Assembly: GCA_013178005.1 (NCBI GenBank)
Contig: JABLXL010000017.1
Location: 20,948 to 84,947, forward strand
From: Actinomycetota bacterium
GTDB taxonomy: Bacteria > Actinomycetota > Geothermincolia > Geothermincolales > RBG-13-55-18
Reading direction: 5' to 3'
Length of the DNA: 64,000 nt
Each line of letters begins with the position of its first letter. Positions within the stretch are counted from its first letter, which is position 1. The position numbers and the translations under genes were made by a program. This document shows positions 1 through 8,886 of this stretch, piece after piece. The notes under the pieces were generated by a model that worked only from the letters and a program-made list of their open reading frames with translations, was not told the DNA's origin and made no database searches.

Positions 1-1461
1 GTGGGTTATCTTCTTGGGGATCTTGTAGCGCGCAAGCTTGCCATCGCAAAAGGCCTCAAGTTCCTCAAGGGTGACGGGGTCGCCCGGGTTTTCCGGCAGG
101 ATGAGGGCGTGGCCCACCTCGCCCCACTTCTCGTCCGTCATTCCTATTACCGCGACGTCCCTTATCTTGGGGTGCTCCATGAGCACCTTCTCCACCTCGG
201 CGGGATAGATGTTCTCGCCGCCGCTGATGATCATGTCCTTCTTGCGGTCAACCACGTAGATATATCCGTCCTCGTCCACGGTGGCCAGGTCGCCGTAATG
301 GAACCAGCCGTCCTTCATGGCCTCCGCCGTCTCCTCGGGCATGTTCCAGTACTCCAGCATCACGTAGGGGCCGCGGGAGCAGATCTCCCCTACCTCACCC
401 GAGCCTGGCTTTACCTCGGTGCCGTCCTCCTTCAGGACCTTGACCTCGGCGTGGAACATGGGAATGCCCGCGCTGCCAACCTTTTCCATGTTGGAGCAGG
501 AGAGCACGATGGAGGTCTCGGTGCACCCGAAGACCTGGATGAGCAGGGGGACCTTCATCTTCTCCACGATGCGGTCCAGCAGCTCCCTGGAGGCGGGCGC
601 GCCGCCGATGCCCACGCCTTTCAGGGACCCGAGGTCGTACTTGTCGAAGTCCGGCACGTCCAGCATCATCTGGAGCATGGTGGGCACGGCGCCGAAATGG
701 GTGACCTTGTGCTCGGAGATGATGCGCAGCGCCTCCTCGGGATTCCAGAACTTCTGCAGGATTATGGTGCCGCCGGCGTAGAAGGTGGGCATGGTGATGA
801 TGTTGAGCCCCCCGGAGTGGAAGAGGGGTATGGCCACCAGGGACACGGCGTCCAGGTCGAAGAGCAGCTCCAGGGCGTCGTTGAAGGTGTTCCAGAAGGT
901 CTTGCGGTGGGGAAGGACGGCGCCCTTGGCCCTCCCCGTGGTCCCGGAGGTGTACATGATGAGCTGCGGATCCTCCATGTCGGGCGGCTCCGGGACGTGC
1001 GGCTCGTCCTCGCTGCGCCCCTGCAGCCATTCCTCGTATGGCTGGGCGAAATCCGGGACCATGTCGCCAACCGCCGCCACCACGGGCATAGGGGCCTTGT
1101 AGAGGTTGAGCAGCTCGCCCATGGTGCCGGCGAACTCCGAGTGGAAGAAGAGCGCGCGCGTCTCGGTGTCCTCGAAGATGTCCTTGAGCTCGGCCGGGGT
1201 GAGGCGGAAGTTCAAGGGTATGAAGATCAGCCCCAGCTTGGCGCACGCGAAGTATATCTCCATGAACTCGGGACAGTTGAAGAACATCCCCGCCACCCGG
1301 TCTTGTTTGCGCAGGCCCGCCGCGAGCAGCCCGTCGGCCGCTTGGTTGACCCTGCGGTTGAACTCCCTGTAGGTGAGGGTCCTATCCCCGTAGATGAAGG
1401 CCGTCTTGTCCCCGGTGAGGGGGAACAGGGCCCGCTTCGTCGCCCAGTCGCCAACGTTCAT
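1..1461 (-). CDS. Acyl-CoA synthetase (AMP-binding, class I adenylate-forming), C-terminus cut by window edge
   Basis: The minus-strand frame starting at ATG 1461 reads through the whole region as an AMP-forming acyl-CoA ligase, which activates a carboxylic acid with ATP and CoA. Visible are the P-loop-like core MYTSGTTGRAKGAV, the FGCTET adenine-binding segment, the YGDLATVDEDGY hinge region and the DRKKDMIISGGENIYP motif. About 487 codons are present of the usual 500-550, so only the last residues, including the catalytic C-terminal lysine, are missing. An AGGGGGTG ribosome site precedes the start. The ATG overlaps the stop of an upstream ORF (ATGA) that is a copy of this gene's own 5' end. 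The exact acid substrate cannot be told. Confidence 0.9.
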   Translation of the reverse strand, partial: MNVGDWATKRALFPLTGDKTAFIYGDRTLTYREFNRRVNQAADGLLAAGLRKQDRVAGMFFNCPEFMEIYFACAKLGLIFIPLNFRLTPAELKDIFEDTETRALFFHSEFAGTMGELLNLYKAPMPVVAAVGDMVPDFAQPYEEWLQGRSEDEPHVPEPPDMEDPQLIMYTSGTTGRAKGAVLPHRKTFWNTFNDALELLFDLDAVSLVAIPLFHSGGLNIITMPTFYAGGTIILQKFWNPEEALRIISEHKVTHFGAVPTMLQMMLDVPDFDKYDLGSLKGVGIGGAPASRELLDRIVEKMKVPLLIQVFGCTETSIVLSCSNMEKVGSAGIPMFHAEVKVLKEDGTEVKPGSGEVGEICSRGPYVMLEYWNMPEETAEAMKDGWFHYGDLATVDEDGYIYVVDRKKDMIISGGENIYPAEVEKVLMEHPKIRDVAVIGMTDEKWGEVGHALILPENPGDPVTLEELEAFCDGKLARYKIPKKITH

Positions 1462-1690
1462 GCAAACACACCCCCTACTTTAACCGGCAAACCAGGATCT
1501 GGAATTCCTTGGTTCTTGGTTGACCCTGCGGTTGAACTCCCTGTAGGTGAGGGTCCTGCCCCGTAGATGAAGGCCGTCTTGTCCCCGGTGAGGGGGAACA
1601 GGGCCCGCTTCGTCGCCCAGTCGCCAACGTTCATGCAAACACACCCCCTACTTTTTAGCCGGCAAACCAGGACCTGGAATTCCTCGGTTT
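1341..1690. repeat. Tandem duplication of about 174 bp: 5' end of the synthetase gene plus its leader
   Basis: Copy A (1341-1514) and copy B (1515-1690) are nearly identical, starting at CTTGGTTGACCCTGCGG and ending at GGAATTCCT(T/C)GGTT. Each holds about 40 codons of the gene start, the start codon, the ribosome site and upstream leader. Copy B has lost one base (CCTATCCCC versus CCTGCCCC), which shifts its frame. Confidence 0.9.
1458..1635 (-). pseudogene. Frameshifted 5' copy of the acyl-CoA synthetase, forming an upstream ORF of 58 codons
   Basis: The ATG at 1635 begins the same peptide as the true enzyme (MNVGDWATKRALFPLTGDK). After about 25 codons a one-base deletion shifts the frame. 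The altered frame stays open and stops with TGA at 1458-1460, overlapping the true start codon at 1459-1461. It also has the same ribosome site as the real gene. It is either a fresh duplication scar or a coupled leader ORF. The overlap itself is directly visible; a regulatory role is inference. Confidence 0.7.
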
Positions 1691-1785
1691 CCCCAGCGAT
1701 ACCGCGCCGCGCGGACGTTGAAGAGGTGTCTCGAATCTTGCTGCGAACTTGCGGCATCGGCGAGATCGCGCAGCCCACGTGATGC

Positions 1786-1814
1786 ATTATGCAATATCGT
1801 TCACCATATGTAAA
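1786..1814 (-). promoter_or_regulatory. Predicted sigma-70-type promoter for the acyl-CoA synthetase
   Basis: On the minus strand a -35 TTTACA (1809-1814) and a -10 CATAAT (1786-1791) are 17 bp apart. A short palindrome TGCATTATGCA (1783-1793) overlaps the -10 and could be a regulator site. Transcription would cross duplicated copy B before reaching the true start. Confidence 0.5.
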
Positions 1815-2174
1815 GTAAAGAAGTGCCCGTGAGCTAAATATAGCATGTGGCAGGCGAAGTGGTATGATTCCGAAAAAGCGCATGAATAAAGGAAAAGCGC
1901 GCATACCGTGCCGCCTTTACACCCGTATTGAATGCTGTTAGTATCTTTGGTATCCGTGAACGGCTGTCACGGCCGCCGTGAGCGGGGGCGAGGATGCGTG
2001 CTTCAGGGCGGAAACCCACGCTTGGTGCGGGACATGAGGTCTCGTCTGAATCGACGCCTCTCCCGGGTTCGCCCGGGGACGGAGAGGCAACCGCCAGGGG
2101 CGCCCTGGAAGCGCAACTCCAGTAAGAGCGGGGATAGAGGCTGTCTTCCATGACGGTAGAGCGAGGAGGGGGAG
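1815..2174. other. Intergenic region before the MmgE/PrpD gene
   Basis: No convincing gene was found; the open frames here lack coding character. The only clear signal is the GCGAGGAGGGGGAG ribosome site just before 2175. Confidence 0.5.
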
Positions 2175-3536
2175 ATGAACGAGCTCGCGGAAGTGGCGAA
2201 ATTCGTGTGCGGCCTTAAGTACGAGGACCTTGCAGCTGAGGTGGTGGAGGCGGCAAAGACGCCCATCATAGACTGCCTGGGCGTTACCGTGGCGGGGCTC
2301 GAGGACGACTGCTCCCGTATCGCCGCCGAGTGGGTGGAGTCCCTGGGCGGCAAGGAGCAGGCCACCGTCTTCTACGGGTTCGGTCGCACGGCCGCGCCGT
2401 GGGCGGCGCTGGCCAACGGCACCGCTGCTCACGCCCTGGACTACGACGACGTCAGCTTCCGCATGATGGGGCATCCCTCCGTGGCCCTGGTGCCGGCCAT
2501 CGTCGCTCTGGGCGAGCTGCTTTCGTCCAGCGGAAGGGATTGTATAACCTCATACGTGGCCGGCCTGGAGGTGGCGGCGAAGGTGGGGGCGGCGCTGGGA
2601 GGAAATTCCTACATGCTGGGCTGGCATCGCACCAGCACCATGGGGGCGCTGGGCGCGGCGGCCTCCTGTGCCCGCCTGATGGGGCTGGGCGAGGAACAGA
2701 CCACTCACGCCCTGGGCATCTCCTGCTCGCTCTCCAACGGCATCCGCGCCAATTTCGGCACCATGACCAAGCCCCTCCACGCGGGCATGGCGGCCATGAA
2801 CGGCATCATCGCGGCGCAGCTCGCGAGCCGTGGCTTCACCGCCAACCCCGACGCGCTGTACGGGGAGAACGGCTTCGCGCGCGCCTTCTCGGACGACACC
2901 GACAAGGCCGAAGAGCTGCTCGCGACCCTGGGCGAGCCCTATGAGCTCATGGAGCCGGGGCTTTCCTACAAGCCCTATCCCTGTTGCCGTGGCCCGCAGG
3001 GAGCCATCGACGCTGCCCTGGCGGCGCGCGAGGAAGCGCTGAAGGGGGGCGGCATCGACGCAGCGGAGATCGAGAAGGTGGAATGCAGGGTTCCGGGGTG
3101 GCTGCGCTCGGTGCTCACCTACCACGAGCCAAAGTCCGGGCTGGAGGGAAAGTTCAGCCTGGAGTTCTGCGTCACCGCCGCGCTCCTGGAGGGAAAGGTG
3201 GGGGTGGGCCAGTTCAGGGACGAGGTGGTCACCTCCGCTCCCGTGGTGGAGACCATGGCGAGGTTCGACTGGCAGGACCTGGAAGGAGAGATCACCAGCC
3301 CCTTTGCCTCCGAGGTGGTGGCCCACTTCAAAGGAGGCCGCACGGCGGTGGGCAAGGCGGAAAAGCCCCTGGGGGAGCCGGGCAACCCCATGAGCGAGGA
3401 GCAGATTCACGATAAGTACCTCGAGTGCGTGGGGAGCATCATCAATCCAGACGTGGCGCGGCGCACCCTGGAGATGCTCAAGGGGCTGGACGCCCTCGAG
3501 GACGTCAACGAGCTGGTGCGCGCGTACAGGGCTTGA
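2175..3536 (+). CDS. MmgE/PrpD family protein
   Basis: This 453-aa protein has the length and features of the MmgE/PrpD family, which includes 2-methylcitrate dehydratase, cis-aconitate decarboxylase and iminodisuccinate epimerase. The N-terminal all-helical domain carries the family stretch ANGTAAHALDYDD followed by GHPS. The C-terminal part holds the SYKPYPCCRGPQGAIDAA segment typical of the small lid domain. A strong GGAGGGGG ribosome site fixes the start. The family is substrate-diverse, so the reaction cannot be named. The nearby acyl-CoA ligase and B12 mutase genes fit a carboxylic-acid degradation setting but do not prove it. Confidence 0.9.
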   Translation: MNELAEVAKFVCGLKYEDLAAEVVEAAKTPIIDCLGVTVAGLEDDCSRIAAEWVESLGGKEQATVFYGFGRTAAPWAALANGTAAHALDYDDVSFRMMGHPSVALVPAIVALGELLSSSGRDCITSYVAGLEVAAKVGAALGGNSYMLGWHRTSTMGALGAAASCARLMGLGEEQTTHALGISCSLSNGIRANFGTMTKPLHAGMAAMNGIIAAQLASRGFTANPDALYGENGFARAFSDDTDKAEELLATLGEPYELMEPGLSYKPYPCCRGPQGAIDAALAAREEALKGGGIDAAEIEKVECRVPGWLRSVLTYHEPKSGLEGKFSLEFCVTAALLEGKVGVGQFRDEVVTSAPVVETMARFDWQDLEGEITSPFASEVVAHFKGGRTAVGKAEKPLGEPGNPMSEEQIHDKYLECVGSIINPDVARRTLEMLKGLDALEDVNELVRAYRA

Positions 3537-3788
3537 GATGCGCACCGGCGGCCGGGGGACCTGGGATCCAGGATGCTCGTGCATGCATTGTAGGCGGGGA
3601 GATCCACCCGTTGACTGAGCCAGGCCATTGGCGGTTGGTGTTGTCACCACTGCGGAGAAACCACGGCGCTCATTCGCGATATGGCCACAACGGTTCACGT
3701 TTGTTTAATTCTGCGGGAAACCAAAGGCCAGGCAGCGAGGACGATTCCGCATGAAATCCCCTCTGCCGGCCGCCCGTGAAGGCAGCGG

Positions 3789-4211
3789 TCAGCTATCTCC
3801 GCCGGAGATTCCCAGCTTCTCCCTTATGAAGTCAGCCACCTGGCTGATGTAGGTGCCGGAGACGAAGACCTCCGCCACCCCCATCTCCTTGAGCTTGGGG
3901 ATGTCCTCCTCGGGGATGATCCCCCCTACCAGCACCAGCTTGTCCCCGATGCCCTTTTCCCGGAGCAAGCCCATGAGGCGTTTCACGATGCTCAGGTGCG
4001 CCCCGGAGAGGATGGAAAGGCCGATGACGTCCACGTCTTCGTCCAGGGCGGCGTTGGCGATGTCCTCGGGGGTGCGGCGCAACCCGGTGTAGATGACCTC
4101 GAAGCCGGCGTCCTTGAGCCCGTAGGCTATGACCTTGGCCCCCTGGTCGTGTCCGTCCAGGCCCGGCTTGGCGATTAGCACCCTCGCCCTGGCCTTTTCC
4201 CTCGTATCCAT
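3789..4211 (-). CDS. B12-binding (small/C-terminal) subunit of an acyl-CoA mutase
   Basis: A 140-aa protein consisting only of a cobalamin-binding Rossmann domain. The DxHxxG motif (D19, H21, G24) supplies the lower axial histidine to cobalt. Later SxL (LSILSG) and GG (LVGGII) motifs bind the nucleotide tail. This is the size of the stand-alone small subunit of two-part methylmalonyl-CoA, isobutyryl-CoA or 2-hydroxyisobutyryl-CoA mutases. The large subunit lies about 3 kb upstream on the same strand, with a radical SAM gene between them. An AAGGAGG site lies 10 bases before the ATG. Confidence 0.93.
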   Translation of the reverse strand: MDTREKARARVLIAKPGLDGHDQGAKVIAYGLKDAGFEVIYTGLRRTPEDIANAALDEDVDVIGLSILSGAHLSIVKRLMGLLREKGIGDKLVLVGGIIPEEDIPKLKEMGVAEVFVSGTYISQVADFIREKLGISGGDS

Positions 4212-4276
4212 CGTTCACCAACCTCCTTTGCCCGTCGTCCCGTCCCGGCGACGCGAGGGACGCGTTCTTCAAGCCT

Positions 4277-4660
4277 TCATTCCCGTATCGTCTCGCAACG
4301 CAGCAGCTCCAACGGTATCCCCGTCTTCCGCTCTATGTCGAGGTACGGCCTGCCCAGCAGGTCCCCGGCCCATTTCCTCGGTCGATACATCTAGGTTCGA
4401 AAGTTCGATTCCCTTTTATTCCCATATCGTCTCGCAACGCAGCAGCTCCACCGGTATCCCCGTCTTCCGCTCTATGTCGAGGTACGGCCTGCCCAGCAGG
4501 TCCCTGGCCCAGCCCCCCAGGTGACGACTCCGGGTAGGGTTTCCCGCTCATTCCCAAATCGTCTCGCAATGCAACAGCTCCACCGGTATCCCCGCCTTCC
4601 GCTCTATGTCGAGGTACGGCCTGCCAAGCAGGTCCCTTGCCCAGCCCCCCAGGTGAAACG
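4277..4660 (-). repeat. Three tandem copies of the 3' end of the radical SAM/PDZ gene
   Basis: Copy 3 (4548-about 4660) is the real 3' end of the adjacent gene. Copies 2 (4418-4524) and 1 (4278-about 4378) encode the same C-terminal peptide on the same strand, ending LLRCETIWE-stop and LLRCETIRE-stop where the gene has LLHCETIWE-stop. The stop codons differ (TGA, TAA, TGA) and several codons differ silently, so the copies have aged or come from diverged relatives. Confidence 0.85.
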
Positions 4661-6929
4661 GGGAGGACGGGACGAGGACGAGGTCCGGCCTCTCCCTGCC
4701 AGATGCGGCCTTTTCCAGTATATAGGAGACGAAATCCTCCACCACCAGAAGGTCTCCCAGTATGATGTTGCCCCCGAAATAGCGGTTCTCCGGCACCCCC
4801 AGGGCAAGCGTGCAGCCATCCGGCAGCGAAAGGGGCCGCTCTCGCAGGAGCTGTTCCAGGGTGGGCCTCACCAGCGCCGAGGTGAGCAGGAGCGGGCGCC
4901 GCGCGCCCCGTGCGTGGATCACGGCCTGGACCTCGTCCAGGTAACGCGGCCTGAAGCCCGAGCCCATGAAAACCGCTCCCAGGTGCGCGGCAACCCGCGG
5001 GTCGTAGGGGTAGGCATACTCGCGGGCGTCGCCGGCCAGCTCGAGTTCCTCGTCCCTGCGTCGCACCCTTATCGAGAACTCGCCCGCGCTCTGAGCAAGG
5101 GACAAGAGGTCCCTTGCCTGGGGGCGGCAGCTCACCGGCGTGCCGTTGACCGCCGTGACCAGGTCCCCCACCGAAAGCCCGGCGCGAGCCGCGGGGGATC
5201 CGGGCACTGTCCCAATGACCTCGGCCCGGTTCTTGTCCCGCCTGGTAAGGTTTTCCTCGTACATGGCCGGGCTCACGAAGACGGGGCAGGAGACCTCGCG
5301 GCGCATATCCTGGGCCTCCCTGACCACCTCCGGCCAGACGGACGCGGTGTCGAAGGGCTCGGCAGGGGAGTGAAAGCGAGAGAAGCCCGGCAGGTTGACC
5401 TGCACCATGCTCGCCCCCGACGCCTCCGCGTGCCGCACCGTGGAGCGCAGGTCGTAAAGCATCTCCTCCAGCGAAGGCAAAGGCCAGGCGACGATGGTCA
5501 CCGCGAAGGGTATTCCCGCCTCGGCCAGTCGGGGCAGCGCCCTTATCGCCCTCACCGGTTCCGGGTCTCCCATGAGCATGGCGCGCCGGAGCGGCGAGGA
5601 GCTGTTGAGGGAGACGTCGAGGAACACCGGGGAGAGATCGGCAAGGGCGGCGATCGTCTCCCCGTCGATGGCGCCTCCGTTGGTGGAGAAGCGCAGGGGC
5701 GCGTCGGTGCGCGCGCGTATCTCGCGCAGCACACATAGGGCGCGGGGGTGGGCGAGCGGCTCGCGGGGGCTGCCGAAGCTGGGGAAGAGGCCGGTTCCAC
5801 CCCCGGCGTTGTAGAGCTTGAGCCGGGCGGAAAGCTCCCTCGATTCGTCGTCCAGGCTTCGCGGCGCTTGGCGCAGGGTGCGGGGCGCTCCCCGGTTGTA
5901 GCAGAACACGCAGTCGAACTGGCAGCGGCTCGCGGCATGCTGGATCACGTCCGACGGCGTGGCGGCGTGCGGACCCACCCAGTCGTCGAGGTCGCGCAGG
6001 CGGAAGCCGTCCGGCCTGACCGGCTTTCCCCCGCGCTCCAGCTCCACCACGGAGAGGAGGCTCGCGAGTTGCCTTGCTATGAACTCCACGCGAGGCTCGT
6101 ACAGGGAGGCGTTTGCCAGATCGCGGTACCCGCACGACCCCCTGCCCTCGTCTTCCGCCGCGGGCGACGGGACATCCAGGGCAGGGCTGGTTCCCTCGCC
6201 CTTCCCGCCGAGCTCACCCCGCTCGCCGTGGGTTCCGTCTCCACCCGGCTCGTACCCGCGCTCGTTCCGCAAGGATTCATCCCGGTGCGCGTCGGCAGTC
6301 CCCGATTGAACTGCCGCCACGTCCTTTCCATTCCGGGCGGCGTCGTTCCCGGTTGGGCTGCTTGCGATTGCCAGGCGGGCGGCGTCGAGTCCCGGATCCG
6401 TAAGGCCGAATGCCGTGAAGGGCGTTTTTGGAAACAGCTCGTGTGATTTGCTCTCCGCCAGGAAGCGGAAGGAGTCCACGGCCACGTCCTCGCCCTCCTT
6501 TTGTGGAACCGCGACGTCGAGGATGTTGCGGATCTGCCAGCGCATCATCTCCGCCAGGCGGCCGGGGCCGGGCGGAGCGTTCCCGGGGAGGGCGGGGAGA
6601 GGGTAGCGGAAAACGCAGTCCGCCTCGCCCTTTTCATCGTGACCACCCGCGCCGTTGGCGTGGCCGCTTTCCCGGCCCCGCTCCGCGAGGAGCTCGCCTG
6701 TCTCGTCGGCCGGAAGCGAACCCTCATGGAGGAGAAAACCCGGCCCGACCACGCCGTAGGGATAGCCGATGGCGGGGCACGGTTCCCTGTTTACCTGACC
6801 GAGCCCGGTGTCCTCTCCCCCGCCGCGCGCGCGCCCGGGGGTTTTCGACCCCTCTCGGGATGAAGCGCGCTCCCCGGTGGGGAACGGGGTTGCGCCGAGA
6901 TCAATATCCCTGGTTTTCTCCATGCTCAC
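4548..6929 (-). CDS. Radical SAM protein with embedded PDZ domain
   Basis: 793 aa. A radical SAM core starts near residue 326, with the cluster motif C336-x3-C340-x2-C343 (CQFDCVFC), a GGG-like NAGGGTG segment and a strand FSTNGG. A PDZ domain spans about 568-640 (GSPAARAGLSVGDLVTAVNG). The C-terminal part (about 640-793, GDLLVVEDF...LVPSSPF) recalls DUF512-type radical SAM/PDZ proteins. Residues 190-265 look like a disordered Gly/Asp/Glu-rich linker, preceded by an uncertain N-terminal domain. It lies between the two subunits of a B12 mutase. Its substrate is unknown; reductive activation or modification of a partner enzyme is only a guess from context. Confidence 0.8.
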   Translation of the reverse strand: MSMEKTRDIDLGATPFPTGERASSREGSKTPGRARGGGEDTGLGQVNREPCPAIGYPYGVVGPGFLLHEGSLPADETGELLAERGRESGHANGAGGHDEKGEADCVFRYPLPALPGNAPPGPGRLAEMMRWQIRNILDVAVPQKEGEDVAVDSFRFLAESKSHELFPKTPFTAFGLTDPGLDAARLAIASSPTGNDAARNGKDVAAVQSGTADAHRDESLRNERGYEPGGDGTHGERGELGGKGEGTSPALDVPSPAAEDEGRGSCGYRDLANASLYEPRVEFIARQLASLLSVVELERGGKPVRPDGFRLRDLDDWVGPHAATPSDVIQHAASRCQFDCVFCYNRGAPRTLRQAPRSLDDESRELSARLKLYNAGGGTGLFPSFGSPREPLAHPRALCVLREIRARTDAPLRFSTNGGAIDGETIAALADLSPVFLDVSLNSSSPLRRAMLMGDPEPVRAIRALPRLAEAGIPFAVTIVAWPLPSLEEMLYDLRSTVRHAEASGASMVQVNLPGFSRFHSPAEPFDTASVWPEVVREAQDMRREVSCPVFVSPAMYEENLTRRDKNRAEVIGTVPGSPAARAGLSVGDLVTAVNGTPVSCRPQARDLLSLAQSAGEFSIRVRRRDEELELAGDAREYAYPYDPRVAAHLGAVFMGSGFRPRYLDEVQAVIHARGARRPLLLTSALVRPTLEQLLRERPLSLPDGCTLALGVPENRYFGGNIILGDLLVVEDFVSYILEKAASGRERPDLVLVPSSPFHLGGWARDLLGRPYLDIERKAGIPVELLHCETIWE

Positions 6930-7125
6930 AGGTCCTCCCGAGTTATAGGCGCGGGCTCAGGTTCCATGCCCGCGGCAGGCTGGCCCGGTGTCTTCTTGAG
7001 CCAACCCCGGCCTTCGAACGGCCTTGTACGCATGGCGGGAAGCGCCGGACCGGGCGCCTTGAAGCGACAACAAGACAGGCCTGCTCCATGCGCTAGGCGG
7101 GCCGCCAGGGCTTCGACCCCTGCCC

Positions 7126-8886
7126 TCAGAAGGGGGAAACCGCCTTGTATTCGCCGAACACCTGGCGGAGCACCCCGCAGATCTCCCCCTCGGTTACGTA
7201 GGCCTTCACGCATTGCACGAGGTGCGGGAGGAGGTTTTCCTCTTCCTTGCGCGCCAGGGACTCAAGCTCCTTGAGCAGGCGGGAAACCTCCCGGCCGTCG
7301 CGCTGCCGCTTGATCTCCTGGAGGCGCGCCTTCTGCTTCTCCTCGGCGCGCTCCCTCTTCTCAGGGTCGTAGGGGTTGGCGACCAGGCGGTTGGTGGTCA
7401 CCTCCAGCTCGTTCTCTCCCGTGAAGCAGTTGACGCCCACCACCAGCCGCTCGCCTCTCTCCATGGCGCGTTGACGCTCGTAGGCGCTGCGCGAGACCTC
7501 GCGCTGCATGTAGCCGTTCTCGATGGCCGCCACCGCGCCGCCCATTTTCTCGATCTTTTCCAGCTCCTCCCAGGCGGCGTTTTCGATCTCGTCGGTGAGG
7601 GATTCCATGCAGTAGGAGCCGGCGAAGGGGTCGGTGTACTCCAGCAGGCGGGCCTCGCAGGCGATGATCCTGCCCGCGTCCTGGGCCAGCTGCAGGGCTT
7701 CCATGCTCCACCCCAGCCCCAGGGGCTCGTCGTAGGGCGGGAAGGGAAGGGGCCGCCCCCCAGAGAGCACGCTGGCCACCGCGCCGATGACCGCCCGGGT
7801 GAGGTTGTTGAGGGGGCGCTGCAGGGTGGTGGACGAGGGCCCGATGTGCGCCCCGATAGCCTGGCGTATGCGCATGCTGCGCGGATCCTCGGCCCCGAAC
7901 CTCTCCTTGAGGATGCGGGCGTACATGCGGCGGGCCGCGCGCTGGAAGGCCACCTCCTTGAGCAGTTCCATGCTCCCGCCGAAGGCGTTGAAGGTGAATC
8001 GGGGGGCGAACTCGTCCACGTGCAGTCCCGCGTCCACGCCCACCTGCAGGTAGGCGATGGCGTTGGCCATGCTGAAGGCGAGGTCCTGCTCGCGCGTGGC
8101 TCCCGCCTCGCGGATATGGTAGCCGCCTATGGAGGTGATGTTGACGTTGGGCATGTTGCGGGTGAGGAAGACCAGGCTGTCGCGGAACATGCGCAGCGCG
8201 TGTTTGGGGGGGAATATGTAGGTGCCACGGGCGATGTACTCCTTGAGGATGTCGTTCTGCGGGGTGGCGCGCAGCTTTTCCAGCGGCACGCCGCGCTTTT
8301 CCGCCAGGGCGGCGTACATGGCGATGATCACGTTGGCGGGGGCGTTGATGGTGAAGTTGGAGGCGATGTTGTCGAGGTCGAGGTCCCCGCGGTAGGGCTC
8401 GTAGATGATTTCGAAATCCGCGAGGGTGTCCACGCACACCCCCACCTTGCCCACCTCGCCCTCCGCCAGAGGGTCGTCCGAGTCGTACCCGCACTGCGTG
8501 GGCAGGTCGAAGGCGAGGTTCGGCCCGCCCCTGCCGCCCTGCTCCAGCAGCCCCTTGTAGTAATCGCGGGTGTCCTCGGGCGTGCCGTATCCGGAGTAGA
8601 TGGCGGCGCGGGTCTGGCCTCCGGCCCCCGGTATCTCCCCCTTCCCGGCCATGGACGCCAGCCTTGCCAGGCCAGTCATGGGCTCGATGGGGAAGGTGCC
8701 CGCGGTGTAGGGGTAGGTGCCGGGAAAGCCCACCTTCTCCAGAAAATCGAAGCCCTCGAGGGCGTCGGGCGAATAGAAACGCGCGCTCTCCGCGTTCAGG
8801 TAAGGAAACTTCTTCAGGGCCTTGGCCAGCGGCCCCTCCTCCCAGGCCTTGCGCGCCTCCTTTATCCTCTCCAGGTCCTCGCTCAT
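7126..8886 (-). CDS. Methylmalonyl-CoA mutase-type acyl-CoA mutase, large subunit
   Basis: 586 aa, the catalytic TIM barrel without a B12 domain. It rearranges acyl-CoA carbon skeletons by an adenosylcobalamin radical mechanism together with the small subunit at 3789-4211. The signature FDLPTQCGYDSDDP is present. By alignment from memory, the methylmalonyl-CoA-recognising Tyr (Y97 in AAIYSGYG), Arg (R220 in KEYIARGTY) and substrate His (H257 in GGYHIREAGA) are all kept. That favours methylmalonyl-CoA over isobutyryl- or 2-hydroxyisobutyryl-CoA. The later barrel segment (TFNAFGGSMELLKEVAFQ) is divergent. The start has a GGGGGGAAG ribosome site. No MeaB-like G-protein chaperone gene is nearby. 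Confidence 0.92.
   Translation of the reverse strand: MSEDLERIKEARKAWEEGPLAKALKKFPYLNAESARFYSPDALEGFDFLEKVGFPGTYPYTAGTFPIEPMTGLARLASMAGKGEIPGAGGQTRAAIYSGYGTPEDTRDYYKGLLEQGGRGGPNLAFDLPTQCGYDSDDPLAEGEVGKVGVCVDTLADFEIIYEPYRGDLDLDNIASNFTINAPANVIIAMYAALAEKRGVPLEKLRATPQNDILKEYIARGTYIFPPKHALRMFRDSLVFLTRNMPNVNITSIGGYHIREAGATREQDLAFSMANAIAYLQVGVDAGLHVDEFAPRFTFNAFGGSMELLKEVAFQRAARRMYARILKERFGAEDPRSMRIRQAIGAHIGPSSTTLQRPLNNLTRAVIGAVASVLSGGRPLPFPPYDEPLGLGWSMEALQLAQDAGRIIACEARLLEYTDPFAGSYCMESLTDEIENAAWEELEKIEKMGGAVAAIENGYMQREVSRSAYERQRAMERGERLVVGVNCFTGENELEVTTNRLVANPYDPEKRERAEEKQKARLQEIKRQRDGREVSRLLKELESLARKEEENLLPHLVQCVKAYVTEGEICGVLRQVFGEYKAVSPF

Noticed and set aside
1..1566. Long plus-strand ORF of 521 codons
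   Set aside because: It is the antisense shadow of the acyl-CoA synthetase; its sequence is rich in His/Leu/Gly with no family features, whereas the minus strand gives all adenylation motifs.
4333..6135. 600-codon minus-strand ORF within the radical SAM gene
   Set aside because: Arg-rich out-of-frame shadow; the radical SAM cluster and PDZ motifs lie in the other frame.
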